From: Enterovibrio norvegicus FF-33
GTDB lineage: Bacteria; Pseudomonadota; Gammaproteobacteria; Enterobacterales; Vibrionaceae
Reading direction: 5' to 3'
Assembly (NCBI RefSeq): GCF_000286835.2
Contig: NZ_AJYD02000013.1
Location: 825,698-889,697 of the forward strand
DNA length: 64,000 bases
Both the position numbers and the translations under genes were made by a program. Shown piece after piece: positions 35,924-44,192 of this stretch. The notes under the pieces are model-generated. The model was not told the origin of the DNA and did no database searches. It saw only the letters and a list, made by a program, of their open reading frames with translations. Numbering within the stretch: position 1 is the first letter of the stretch; every line of letters begins with the position of its first letter.

Positions 35924-36544
35924 TTAATTGTCTGAGAATCTCTCTTTGTCGGTTGTCTGTTGAAACTCCAAAGCGGCATCTTCAAGCGCATGCCATAAAT
36001 AGCCCGCACTTGAAATATCACTCAAAATGAAGAAACGCGTTTGTTTAAAAGCGGACTGTGATGTGTTGACGACGACAGAAGAAACACGCGCCACGGATGT
36101 TTGGGCGATATGACCGGGCGTAAATACATCGGGTTGAAAATCAACCGCACACACTTTCGCAAACATCTGCGGGCAAGCATCGCCCGTGAGAACAAACATC
36201 GCCGAACTGTGTTGGCAATATAATCGAGTCACTTGGCTGGCGTTAAGCGCGGCTTTTTCCAGTTCCAGAATGGCTTCAGTGTGTTGATGTTCCACATCAA
36301 GAACCCAAAACTCCGTGAGGCTAAGCCTTAGCACCCATAAACCGTTGCGCATTTCGACGGCGTTATTAGGTTGAGGAGGTATTTCAAGCCCCTGCTGCTC
36401 TAAAAAAGAAGCAGCGTGTTGACCTCTGAATCCAACACGGTTTGAGGTGGTTGCATCAAAAAACGAAATTGAAGACAGACAATATGTTTGCACAATATCG
36501 CTGTGTCTCAATGCTGGCTGTGTGCTGACTAAAAATGAAAACAT
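35924..36544 (-). CDS. soxG: Sarcosine oxidase gamma subunit
   Basis: A 206-residue subunit of heterotetrameric sarcosine oxidase. It is poorly conserved but keeps the SoxG plan: GLWVLRLSLTEFWVLD-type strands, then a VFTPGHIAQTSVARVSSVV block and a late GYLWHALEDAALEF helix. The open frame runs upstream into soxA, but the ATG at 36544 directly follows the soxA stop and has CAGGAGG before it. Position after soxA is the main support. Confidence 0.85.
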   Translation of the reverse strand: MFSFLVSTQPALRHSDIVQTYCLSSISFFDATTSNRVGFRGQHAASFLEQQGLEIPPQPNNAVEMRNGLWVLRLSLTEFWVLDVEHQHTEAILELEKAALNASQVTRLYCQHSSAMFVLTGDACPQMFAKVCAVDFQPDVFTPGHIAQTSVARVSSVVVNTSQSAFKQTRFFILSDISSAGYLWHALEDAALEFQQTTDKERFSDN

Positions 36545-36545
36545 G

Positions 36546-39455
36546 CTAAATGACCTCCTGTCGCGCACCTTCCGGATCATAAAAAGGTAACTTGACCACT
36601 TCCGGCCATACTTCTTTGCCGTCGACCCTGATAGGGAACAACGTACCGGGTTCTTGTTGATCAATGCCGACAAACGCCAGACCAATATAGGCATCTAACG
36701 TTGCCGAAAAATCACACGACGTCACATTTCCCGTGATGCTTGAATCCTGACCCGCTTTATCCAACACAAGGTGGCCTTCTTCTGGCTTCGCAGACGATTT
36801 ATCGAGTGTAAAACCAACCAGTTTTCGGGTTTGCTCGCGGCGCATCACTATCTCAACTGAGCGTGAACCCACATAGAAAGGCTTGGCTTTCGCGATGGCC
36901 CATCCCAAGGACAATTCACCGGGGTGTGACATACCATCGGTGTCTTGCCCAACGATAATGTGGCCTTTTTCCAGACGAAGAAGCCGCTGTGCTTCTACGC
37001 CAAAGGGACGCATCTCAAATTCTTCTCCGGCGGATATCAGTAAATCCCAAACCTTGAGCGCGAACAGTGTGGGCATGTGGATCTCATACCCGAGTTCCCC
37101 AACAAAACCGACGCGCATCAATCGAACTGGCATGCCGCTAATATGTCCCTCTCGGTAGGCCAAATAGGGGAACGCCTCCGGGGTGAAATCGACGTCTTCA
37201 CACACTTTCTCGAGGACTTTCCTCGCGTTTGGCCCGGCGACATTCACCGCTGAAAATGCGGAGGTCACATTGGCAATATCGACATCTAATCGCCACTGGG
37301 CATTCCACTTTTTCATTTCACGATAAACCGCATCAACGCCGCTCGTTGTCGCAGTCACGTAATAATGGTCGTCTGCAATACGACACGCGACGCCGTCATC
37401 CACCACCACGCCTTGCTCATTGGTCAACACGGCATAACGCGTTTTACCAACGGGCGGCTTAACAAACGCAAAGGTATACATTCGATTCAAAAACTCTGGC
37501 GCATCTGGCCCATAAACTTCGATACCACCCAATGTGCTGACATCAACGATGCCGACATTTTGTCGCACAGCTAACGCTTCTTGCTGAATGCGTTCATGTC
37601 GATGTTCAGGGTCGCCATAATAAGCAGGACGACGCCATGCGCCCGCAGGCATGAACTGTGCGCCCAGATCTTCATGCCTTGAATGCATGGGCGTGAGGCG
37701 AACAGGGTTAAAAATTCGACCCGCTAAATAGGCGAGCTTTTCGGGGATAAATGGCGGACGCGCAGTGGTTACGCCCGTTTCACTGACCGTTCTGCCTGTG
37801 GCCTCGGCAACCAATCTCGCGCTGGCCAAGGCGGAATGGCGTCCCTGAGAGGGGCCCATGCCAACAGTCGAAAAACGTTTAACCAGTTGAATGTCTCGAT
37901 AACCTAAACGCGTGGCATTCACGATATCTTTTGATTGAAGATCTTCATCAAAATCGACAAAGTCTTTCCCTTTAGGATGAGGAAATATAGGCCAAGGGAA
38001 ATTGGTTGAAAGATCGCACTCAACCCTGTCACTGACAACATCAGACAGCCCGAGTTTAGTTAAACAGGTTTGCGCCGCGTTTTGTCCATCTGCCAGCACT
38101 TTATCAAGGTCATGAATGCCATTAACAGAGCCCGCAATGTGCAGATTGTCGGGTAGGTTTTTAAGCGTAAAACGTGCGTTGCTGTCGTCATAGCTGAGTT
38201 GTGCGCCTGCTTGACATAACAACTGGTAAGTCGGCATGTAACCGGCTGACACACAAAGCAGATCGCAGGGTATTGTTGATACTTTTTGTGTGACCTTGTA
38301 TTGGTCGTCGATAGAATAGATCTCGACCGATGAAAGGTGGTTGTTGCGTGCTTGCGCTTCATAAACCGTCGCCCCCAATATGACGGGGATACCCAGAGTT
38401 TGAACCGCATCGACCAGATCAGCGCGTCTCTGGCTTTTACGCATGTCGACGACGGAAACAACGTCTACGCCCTGTTTAGCAAGCTCGATGGCGGCTAAAT
38501 AGCCATCGTCATTGCCCGTTAGTACCACCGATTTTTTGCCCGGTTTGATGGCGTAGTGTTTCATTAGTCGCATTGCGGCGCTGCATAAAACGATGCCGGG
38601 AATGTCATTGTTTCTAAATACGACGTGCTGTTCGAATTCGCCTGACGCGACAATGCACTGTTTAGCCCTGACCTTATACATGCGATTGGCGGTGAGCACG
38701 GGCAGGTAATTATCGGTGAACCACGCATTACAAACCGCATCGGTTAAGACGCGGATCTTGGGGTGATTGGAGACGCTCGATTTGAGTTTGGCGAGTACGT
38801 CATCTGCCACATCACCATTGATATCGAATCGATGATAAGTCAGTGCGCCACCGAGTTGCTTGTTTTCGTCAACTAACAGTACGTTGGCACCGTGTTGCGC
38901 GGCGGTAATGGCCGCATTCAGTCCTGCTGGCCCCGCGCCGACCACCATCACATCACAAAACAGGTAGGCTTTGTCATGATAAGTGGGGTCAAAATCTAGG
39001 TTGGCTTTCCCCAATCCCGCTTTTTTGCGAATGAGCGGCTCCCACTTATCCCAGACGCCCTTGGGCTTATAAAATGCGCGATAATAGAAGCCGACGGGCA
39101 TAAACCGTCCGACTTTTTCTAACAAGGCATCTTTGTCGTTTTCCAGCGAGCCATTGTAATTTTGCCCCATCACCCTTGGGGCTTGTGAAATATCAATGCG
39201 ATCCGCTAATACATTGGCTTCGTCTGGCAATTGAACCAGGGTATTAGCATCTTGACCTGCCATCGTTAGCGGGCCACGAGGTCGGTGATATTTGAAGGAG
39301 CGTGACATCAGCCATTGCTGATTGGCAATAAGGGCGCTGGCAACGGTATCGCCTTCAAAACCACTGTAGCGCGTTCCTTCAAATTCAAAGCTGATTGTCT
39401 TATCCCGAGAAATCAAAGAACCCATCGGCGGTGATAATCGTTTCTCATCACTCAT
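36546..39455 (-). CDS. soxA: Sarcosine oxidase alpha subunit
   Basis: A 969-residue catalytic subunit that, with B, D and G, oxidises sarcosine to glycine, methylene-tetrahydrofolate and hydrogen peroxide. The N-terminal 2Fe-2S-like fold region (about 20-110, GFEGDTVASALIANQQWLMS, SFKYHRPRGP) is followed by an NAD-binding Rossmann domain (VVGAGPAGLNAAITAAQHGA, about 170-195). The C-terminal 380 residues form an aminomethyltransferase (GcvT-like) folate domain with EVYGPDAPEFLNRMY, SAVNVAGPNARKVLEKV and GYEIHMPT. Length matches known SoxA. The start overlaps the soxD stop (ATGA). Confidence 0.96.
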   Translation of the reverse strand: MSDEKRLSPPMGSLISRDKTISFEFEGTRYSGFEGDTVASALIANQQWLMSRSFKYHRPRGPLTMAGQDANTLVQLPDEANVLADRIDISQAPRVMGQNYNGSLENDKDALLEKVGRFMPVGFYYRAFYKPKGVWDKWEPLIRKKAGLGKANLDFDPTYHDKAYLFCDVMVVGAGPAGLNAAITAAQHGANVLLVDENKQLGGALTYHRFDINGDVADDVLAKLKSSVSNHPKIRVLTDAVCNAWFTDNYLPVLTANRMYKVRAKQCIVASGEFEQHVVFRNNDIPGIVLCSAAMRLMKHYAIKPGKKSVVLTGNDDGYLAAIELAKQGVDVVSVVDMRKSQRRADLVDAVQTLGIPVILGATVYEAQARNNHLSSVEIYSIDDQYKVTQKVSTIPCDLLCVSAGYMPTYQLLCQAGAQLSYDDSNARFTLKNLPDNLHIAGSVNGIHDLDKVLADGQNAAQTCLTKLGLSDVVSDRVECDLSTNFPWPIFPHPKGKDFVDFDEDLQSKDIVNATRLGYRDIQLVKRFSTVGMGPSQGRHSALASARLVAEATGRTVSETGVTTARPPFIPEKLAYLAGRIFNPVRLTPMHSRHEDLGAQFMPAGAWRRPAYYGDPEHRHERIQQEALAVRQNVGIVDVSTLGGIEVYGPDAPEFLNRMYTFAFVKPPVGKTRYAVLTNEQGVVVDDGVACRIADDHYYVTATTSGVDAVYREMKKWNAQWRLDVDIANVTSAFSAVNVAGPNARKVLEKVCEDVDFTPEAFPYLAYREGHISGMPVRLMRVGFVGELGYEIHMPTLFALKVWDLLISAGEEFEMRPFGVEAQRLLRLEKGHIIVGQDTDGMSHPGELSLGWAIAKAKPFYVGSRSVEIVMRREQTRKLVGFTLDKSSAKPEEGHLVLDKAGQDSSITGNVTSCDFSATLDAYIGLAFVGIDQQEPGTLFPIRVDGKEVWPEVVKLPFYDPEGARQEVI

Positions 39456-39763
39456 GGTTGCGCTCCTTTTCCTTCGTCGGCGTCAGCATCGAAAGAGACT
39501 TTCTGCGTAAATATGTCGCTGGGATCATAAGTTCGAATAATCTCATCTGAGGCTGTGTGCCTTTCCGCGATAAACCAATAGCTAGATGCACTGTGAAACC
39601 ACCATTCTTGAACCACTTTGACGGTGTTGTCTGAGTAAAAGACATAGTCAGCCCATTCTTTGTCAGTGCAGTTTTTATGATCGGGCATGGCTTTCACTTC
39701 ACCACCGTAGACAAACTCATTGATGTTTCTTGGACCATTCAAGGGACAACGCATTATCTTCAT
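39452..39763 (-). CDS. soxD: Sarcosine oxidase delta subunit, altered zinc site
   Basis: A 103-residue small subunit. The family signature is present (CPLNGPRNINEFVYGGE, KEWADYVFYSDN, EWWFHSASSYWF). In known SoxD proteins zinc is held by two N-terminal cysteines (CPxC) and a C-terminal His-x3-Cys. Here Cys6 and His57 remain, while the second cysteine is Asn9 and the last ligand is Ser61. Zinc binding is thus doubtful. The ATG at 39763 is chosen over an upstream open frame because AGGAG lies before it, right after the soxB stop. Confidence 0.9.
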   Translation of the reverse strand: MKIMRCPLNGPRNINEFVYGGEVKAMPDHKNCTDKEWADYVFYSDNTVKVVQEWWFHSASSYWFIAERHTASDEIIRTYDPSDIFTQKVSFDADADEGKGAQP

Positions 39764-39773
39764 ATCAATACTC

Positions 39774-41021
39774 CTAATGGCTCGCGGCTGTGGCGCCCAT
39801 CTCATTGACTTGTCGGAACGCATCAAACCTGTCCATCGAAAATGGGGCGATAAGATCTGGGACGTGTCCGCCAGATGCCACCAGTGCAGCCATTGTTTTG
39901 CCGCAAATGGGCGTTGCCTTGAAGCCCCATGTGCCCCAGCCTGCATCCAAATAGTAATTGTCAACGGGGCTGAGTCCCATGATTGGGCTGTAGTCGCTGG
40001 TCATGTCTGTGGTCCCTGCCCATTGGCGCAGTAATTTGAAATTGGCCATGAAAGGGAACATTTCGATTGCGCTGGCAATGAGGCTTTCTTTGAGATCAAG
40101 CGTCGAACGTGTGTTGTAGAGCGGGTAAGGGTCTGACCCACCACCAAAGACGATTTCTCCGCGACCGGTTTGCTGCACGTAACAATGAAGCGCAGACGAA
40201 CTGACGAGCGGATCGAGGAAAGGTTTAACGGGGGTGGTGACCATGGCTTGCAACGGGTAACTGGTGAGTGGCATTCGAAATCCCGCCATGGCAGCAACAA
40301 TCGAGCTATGGCCGGCCACCGCTTGCACTACCGCGCCACAGCCGACAGTGCCACGATTGGTCTCGACGGACACGACCTTTCCGTTCTCGATATTAACGTT
40401 GGTGACTTCCGTCAATTGATGGAGCTCTACGCCGCGCTGTGTTGCGCCTTTTGCGTAACCCCAAGCCACGGCGTCATGCCTTGCCGTTGCGCCATCCATA
40501 TGCCAAAGGCCAGCGAGAATTGGCATGTCGGCAGGATTCATGTTGAGGGTAGGAACCAGTTCTCGTATTTGCTGCGGGTCAATCAGCTCTGTGCGCCCAC
40601 CAAAATGTTTATTCACTTCGGTGCGTTGACGAAACGAGCGAACAGCGGCATCCGTATGCGCAAGCGTCAGCTGACCTCGCGAGGAATACATGATATTGAA
40701 ATCAAATTCGTTCGATAGATTTTGGAATAATTTGACGGATTCGCTGTAAAACTTAACGCCCTCAGACGTTAAATAATTCGAACGAATAACCGCGGTATTT
40801 CGCGCCGTGTTGCCCCCGCCAAGGTACCCTTTTTCCAAAATCGCCACATTGGTGATGCCGTGGTATTTGGCAAGGTAATACGCCGTGGCCACACCGTGTC
40901 CACCGCCACCGATAATGACAACATCGTAATTGCGTTTGAGATCGCGAGGGATCGGCAAATCCATGTCGTTCTCAAAGGGATAGTCATTCGTCAGACCATA
41001 TTTTAAAAGTGAAAAAGGCAC
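39774..41021 (-). CDS. soxB: Sarcosine oxidase beta subunit
   Basis: A 415-residue flavoprotein subunit where sarcosine is oxidised. The FAD-binding motif is VVIIGGGGHGVATAYYLAK (about 34-52), followed by GYLGGGNTARNTAVIRSNYL. The stretch ATARHDAVAWGYA contains His182, in the context where related enzymes attach FMN covalently. The C-terminal part has YLDAGWGTWGFKATPICGKTM, typical of the family. The start is a GTG at 41021 preceded by GGGGAAC. A 111-base gap separates it from folD. Confidence 0.96.
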   Translation of the reverse strand: MPFSLLKYGLTNDYPFENDMDLPIPRDLKRNYDVVIIGGGGHGVATAYYLAKYHGITNVAILEKGYLGGGNTARNTAVIRSNYLTSEGVKFYSESVKLFQNLSNEFDFNIMYSSRGQLTLAHTDAAVRSFRQRTEVNKHFGGRTELIDPQQIRELVPTLNMNPADMPILAGLWHMDGATARHDAVAWGYAKGATQRGVELHQLTEVTNVNIENGKVVSVETNRGTVGCGAVVQAVAGHSSIVAAMAGFRMPLTSYPLQAMVTTPVKPFLDPLVSSSALHCYVQQTGRGEIVFGGGSDPYPLYNTRSTLDLKESLIASAIEMFPFMANFKLLRQWAGTTDMTSDYSPIMGLSPVDNYYLDAGWGTWGFKATPICGKTMAALVASGGHVPDLIAPFSMDRFDAFRQVNEMGATAASH

Positions 41022-41132
41022 AGTGCGTTCCCCGCGTTACAATAGTGAATCAATGCTTTTGCTTTGTTTAAAACAGCTTTTTTACTGACCGTTGAATGCT
41101 TTAGAGAAGCTTTGCTCAGCATCGTTTTTGCC

Positions 41133-41990
41133 TCAGTTTTGCTTTGCCGCAACTAAGGTATTTTTGATTAAGCAGGCAATCGTCATGGGACCAACACCAC
41201 CAGGCACTGGGGTTATTGCGCGACACTTACCTGCTACATTCTCGAAATTGACGTCACCGACCAGCTTTCGCTTACCGTCGATTTCAGTGGCGTTTATGCC
41301 CACATCAATCACAACCGCGCCGGGTTTCACCCAGTTATCATCCACTAGCTCTGCCACGCCAACCGCCGCCACTAAAATATCGGCCTGTCGGCAAAGTGCA
41401 GCGGCATCAATCGTTTTTGAGTGAACAATACTGACTGTGCAGTTGGCTTGAAGTAAAAGGTTCGCCATCGGTTTCCCGACGATATTGGATCGCCCAACAA
41501 CAACGGCATGTTTGCCTGAGAGATCCCCCATTTCTCTTTTGAGGATTTCAAGGCAACCCAATGGTGTGCAAGGAATGAGCGTGGCTTGACCTGATGACAG
41601 TAGACCCACATTGACAGGGTGAAAACCATCCACATCTTTACTTGGTTTAATAAGATTAATAATGCGTTCTTCAGACAGATGCTCAGGCAAAGGCAGTTGA
41701 ACCAAAATGCCATGAATGTCATCACGCTCATTCAGTTCGTTCACCACGTCTTCTAATTCTTGCTGAGTGCACGTTTCATCGAGGCGCGTGACCACTGAAA
41801 ATAGCCCCGCTTTTTCAGCGCAGCGTATTTTGTTGCGAACATAAATGGTGCTGGCTGGATCTTCACCCACCAAGACCACAGCAAGCCCAGGCTGTTGATG
41901 CCCTTGCGCCATTCTTACCTTCACTTCTTGCGCCATCTCTTCAATCAACAGATCGGACAGTTGCCGACCATCGATAATATTTACTGGCAT
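41133..41990 (-). CDS. folD: Methylene-THF dehydrogenase / methenyl-THF cyclohydrolase
   Basis: A 285-residue bifunctional enzyme that converts 5,10-methylene-THF to 10-formyl-THF. Signatures: GLAVVLVGEDPASTIYVRNK, the HGILVQLPLPEHL segment with the substrate site, VVGRSNIVGKPMANLLL (NADP-binding loop) and the end stretch AITPVPGGVGPMTIACLIKN. In this operon it would process the methylene-THF made by sarcosine oxidase. It may be a second, dedicated copy; whether another folD exists elsewhere cannot be seen. AGGTAAGG precedes the ATG. Confidence 0.97.
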   Translation of the reverse strand: MPVNIIDGRQLSDLLIEEMAQEVKVRMAQGHQQPGLAVVLVGEDPASTIYVRNKIRCAEKAGLFSVVTRLDETCTQQELEDVVNELNERDDIHGILVQLPLPEHLSEERIINLIKPSKDVDGFHPVNVGLLSSGQATLIPCTPLGCLEILKREMGDLSGKHAVVVGRSNIVGKPMANLLLQANCTVSIVHSKTIDAAALCRQADILVAAVGVAELVDDNWVKPGAVVIDVGINATEIDGKRKLVGDVNFENVAGKCRAITPVPGGVGPMTIACLIKNTLVAAKQN

Positions 41991-42005
41991 CCTTACCTCT
42001 GTTAA

Positions 42006-42866
42006 TTATTGAAATACGACGGTTTTATTTCCGTACATAAAGACTCTGTGCTCCAAATGAAGCCTGACTGCTTGCGCAAGGGCGATGGTTTCCGTGTCAC
42101 GCCCAACGGCGACCAACCTTTCTGACGAATAAGTGTGACCGACGGGTTGCACACTCTGTTGAATAATAGGCCCTTCATCGAGATCTGATGTGACGTAGTG
42201 CGCAGTCGCACCAATGAGTTTCACGCCACGAGCATGGGCTTGGTGATAGGGCTTTGCGCCTTTGAAGCTCGGCAAAAATGAGTGATGAATATTGATCGCT
42301 TTGCCGTGCAATTTTTGACATAAATCATCGGAAAGAATCTGCATATAACGGGCTAAAACAACCAACTCCGTTTGTGTTTCTGCCATCACATCAAGGAGCG
42401 CAGCTTCCTGCTGAGGTTTGTTTTGCACGGTCATTGGCAGCCAAATAAAGCGGATGCCAGCGCGTTCAACCATGGGCCTCAAATCTTTGTGGTTGGACAC
42501 CACGGCGGTAATGTCCATTGGCAGCTCGCCATTTTCATGGCGGTACAACAAATCTTTTAGGCAGTGATCGAACTTGCTCACCATGATCAATACGCGCATA
42601 GGTGCGCGGGAATCAAAAAATTGCCAATCCATATTGAAACGACTCACTTGCGCTTCAAAACCCGCTTTGATGGTGTCTAGGTCCACATCGGGAGACTCAA
42701 TGCGACACACCGCTCGCATGAAGAAATTTTCATTCTCTTCGTCATCGAATTGGTGCAACTCAGAGATGTAGCAACTCAAGCCAGCCAGATAGGAAGTGAC
42801 CGCTGCAAGAATCCCGCTTGATGCATCGCATGTTGCTTTGAGAATAAATTCCTTTGAATCTGGCAT
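42006..42866 (-). CDS. purU: Formyltetrahydrofolate deformylase
   Basis: A 286-residue hydrolase that splits 10-formyl-THF to formate and THF, freeing folate. The N-terminal ACT-like domain (about 1-85) is followed by a formyltransferase-type hydrolase domain with VVSNHKDLRPMVERAGI, NIHHSFLPSFKGAKPYHQAH and GATAHYVTSDLDEGPIIQQ (conserved His and Asp). It is the first gene of the sarcosine operon. AGGAAGGAAC lies before the ATG. The iclR-type gene is divergent. Confidence 0.96.
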   Translation of the reverse strand: MPDSKEFILKATCDASSGILAAVTSYLAGLSCYISELHQFDDEENENFFMRAVCRIESPDVDLDTIKAGFEAQVSRFNMDWQFFDSRAPMRVLIMVSKFDHCLKDLLYRHENGELPMDITAVVSNHKDLRPMVERAGIRFIWLPMTVQNKPQQEAALLDVMAETQTELVVLARYMQILSDDLCQKLHGKAINIHHSFLPSFKGAKPYHQAHARGVKLIGATAHYVTSDLDEGPIIQQSVQPVGHTYSSERLVAVGRDTETIALAQAVRLHLEHRVFMYGNKTVVFQ

Positions 42867-42951
42867 GTTCCTTCCTGTTGGTTGTTGTTGATGCTTTTCA
42901 CTTTAATAAGCGAAATCACAAAGAATTAACATTCAAGATGGACATGAACAC

Positions 42952-42983
42952 AAAATAAACACATATTTTATTCACATATGAAT
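42952..42983. promoter_or_regulatory. Two inverted repeats between purU and the IclR gene
   Basis: AAAATA (42952-42957) / TATTTT (42964-42969) is followed directly by ATTCA (42970-42974) / TGAAT (42979-42983). The AT-rich dyads lie 25-55 bases before the regulator start and are candidate operator sites for it. Confidence 0.4.
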
Positions 42984-43007
42984 TTTACATTTACAGATGA
43001 GTAAATC

Positions 43008-43763
43008 ATGAGCAAGGCAGACTATCAGGTTCAATCGTTAGCAAGAGGGCTGGACATCATCGAAATGTATGACGCGGAGCATCGTATTCTCAGTACGAAT
43101 GACTTTGCTGACCAGTTGGGTGTCAGCCAATCTTCTATTTATCGAATTGTACAAACCTTACTCGATAAAAATTACCTTCGAAAAGTCGCACGAAATGCCT
43201 ATGCCATTGGCCCACAAGTTGTTTCTCGCGGGTTCTCCTATCTTGCGGGTCAACATCTGGTGGATGTCGCCGCCCCGCACTTGCAGCGCTTAAGAGATGA
43301 AACCAGTATTTCGTGCCATTTAGCGGTAAGGGACGGACTCGAAACCTTATACATCTATCGTGCCCAAGCGTCTCAACGGCTATCGGTCAATATCCCACTA
43401 GGAACGAGGTTGCCGTGTCATACCAATGCGATGGGGAGAATTTTGCTGCAACAGCTAAGTGACATCGAACTTAGCGCGGTATACCAAACAATCCAGCTTG
43501 ATATGTATTCCAAACCACACCCGCAAACGCTACCAGAACTGAAGCATCGCATCGCTACTGAGAGAAAGCAGGGGTTTGCGTTTAATCGGTCAGACAATGC
43601 AACGGCCATCGCGGTACCCATCACGGATTATTTGGGCAACATCATTGCGGCCATCAATATATCGGGGGCGGAGCAAATCATGGATAAACAGCATCAATTT
43701 GAGGCCGCAAAAACCAGCCTGCTGAACACGGCCAAAGCGATTTCAAGCGAAGCGCCGACCTAG
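43008..43763 (+). CDS. IclR-family transcriptional regulator
   Basis: A 251-residue regulator. The N-terminal winged helix (SLARGLDIIEMYDAEHRILS, then FADQLGVSQSSIYRIVQTLL) is followed by an IclR ligand-binding domain from about residue 85 (LRDETSISCHLAVRDGLETL, RLPCHTNAMGRILL, VPITDYLGNIIAAINISG). It is divergent from purU-folD-soxBDAG and is the obvious candidate to control it, with sarcosine or a related metabolite as signal. This is inferred from position. Confidence 0.92.
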   Translation: MSKADYQVQSLARGLDIIEMYDAEHRILSTNDFADQLGVSQSSIYRIVQTLLDKNYLRKVARNAYAIGPQVVSRGFSYLAGQHLVDVAAPHLQRLRDETSISCHLAVRDGLETLYIYRAQASQRLSVNIPLGTRLPCHTNAMGRILLQQLSDIELSAVYQTIQLDMYSKPHPQTLPELKHRIATERKQGFAFNRSDNATAIAVPITDYLGNIIAAINISGAEQIMDKQHQFEAAKTSLLNTAKAISSEAPT

Positions 43764-43812
43764 TCCAACAGGTGTCAACAACGCCAAGCCGCGCTGAGTG
43801 AAAAATTCAAAT

Positions 43813-43857
43813 ACAGGTTTCTATCCCCAATAAAGAAATGGGGTTGTTGATGCCTGT
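43813..43857 (+). terminator. Possible nested hairpin after the IclR gene
   Basis: ACAGG (43813-43817) / CCTGT (43853-43857) encloses CCCCA (43825-43829) / TGGGG (43839-43843). There is no clean T-run, so termination is uncertain. Confidence 0.35.
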
Positions 43858-44071
43858 CACTCATCGTTTCCGTTAAATACACGCCTACCTTCAATACCAC
43901 TCAGCTTGATGATTTGCTGGTTTGACTCAAGATCACCTTTCGTTACCAATATCTCCTTAATCTCCCACTCTTTTACGTCGCCTTTATTTCTTAGGAAGCC
44001 TGCGCATTAAGCAGGAAATAACGGAAGGTCTCTAAAGGAAACGTCTCTTCCGCTTCATTAATATAATGGCG
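43857..44071 (-). pseudogene. Possible gene remnant on the minus strand
   Basis: Two overlapping open stretches in different frames look like protein. One (44071 down to the stop at 43991) contains EAEETFPLETFRYFLLNAQA. The other (44006 down to the stop at 43857) contains VKEWEIKEILVTKGDLESNQ and ends IEGRRVFNGNDE. One frameshift near 43991-44006 would join them into about 73 residues. Neither has a good start codon. Family unknown; it could be chance. Confidence 0.3.
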
Positions 44072-44097
44072 CTAATCCCTTGTTTTTATTAGCGCCA
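44067..44097. promoter_or_regulatory. fliD: 10-bp inverted repeat upstream of the fliD promoter
   Basis: TGGCGCTAAT (44067-44076) / ATTAGCGCCA (44088-44097), perfect, with an 11-base T-rich spacer. It ends five bases before the sigma-54 promoter and may be the binding site of LafK or of another regulator. Confidence 0.6.
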
Positions 44098-44102
44098 ATC
44101 AA

Positions 44103-44117
44103 TGGCACACATCTTGC
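44103..44117 (+). promoter_or_regulatory. fliD: Sigma-54 promoter of the lateral fliD operon
   Basis: TGGCAC-N5-TTGC, an exact match to the -24/-12 consensus, with GG and GC separated by 10 bases. Transcription would start near 44129, about 64 bases before fliD. LafK, encoded at 23.7 kb, is the expected activator. Confidence 0.9.
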
Positions 44118-44192
44118 GATTTATTCATGTCGATGCAAACAAACAATGGTATCGACACAACCAAATCGACCTGATGGACAGGGAGCAAACCA

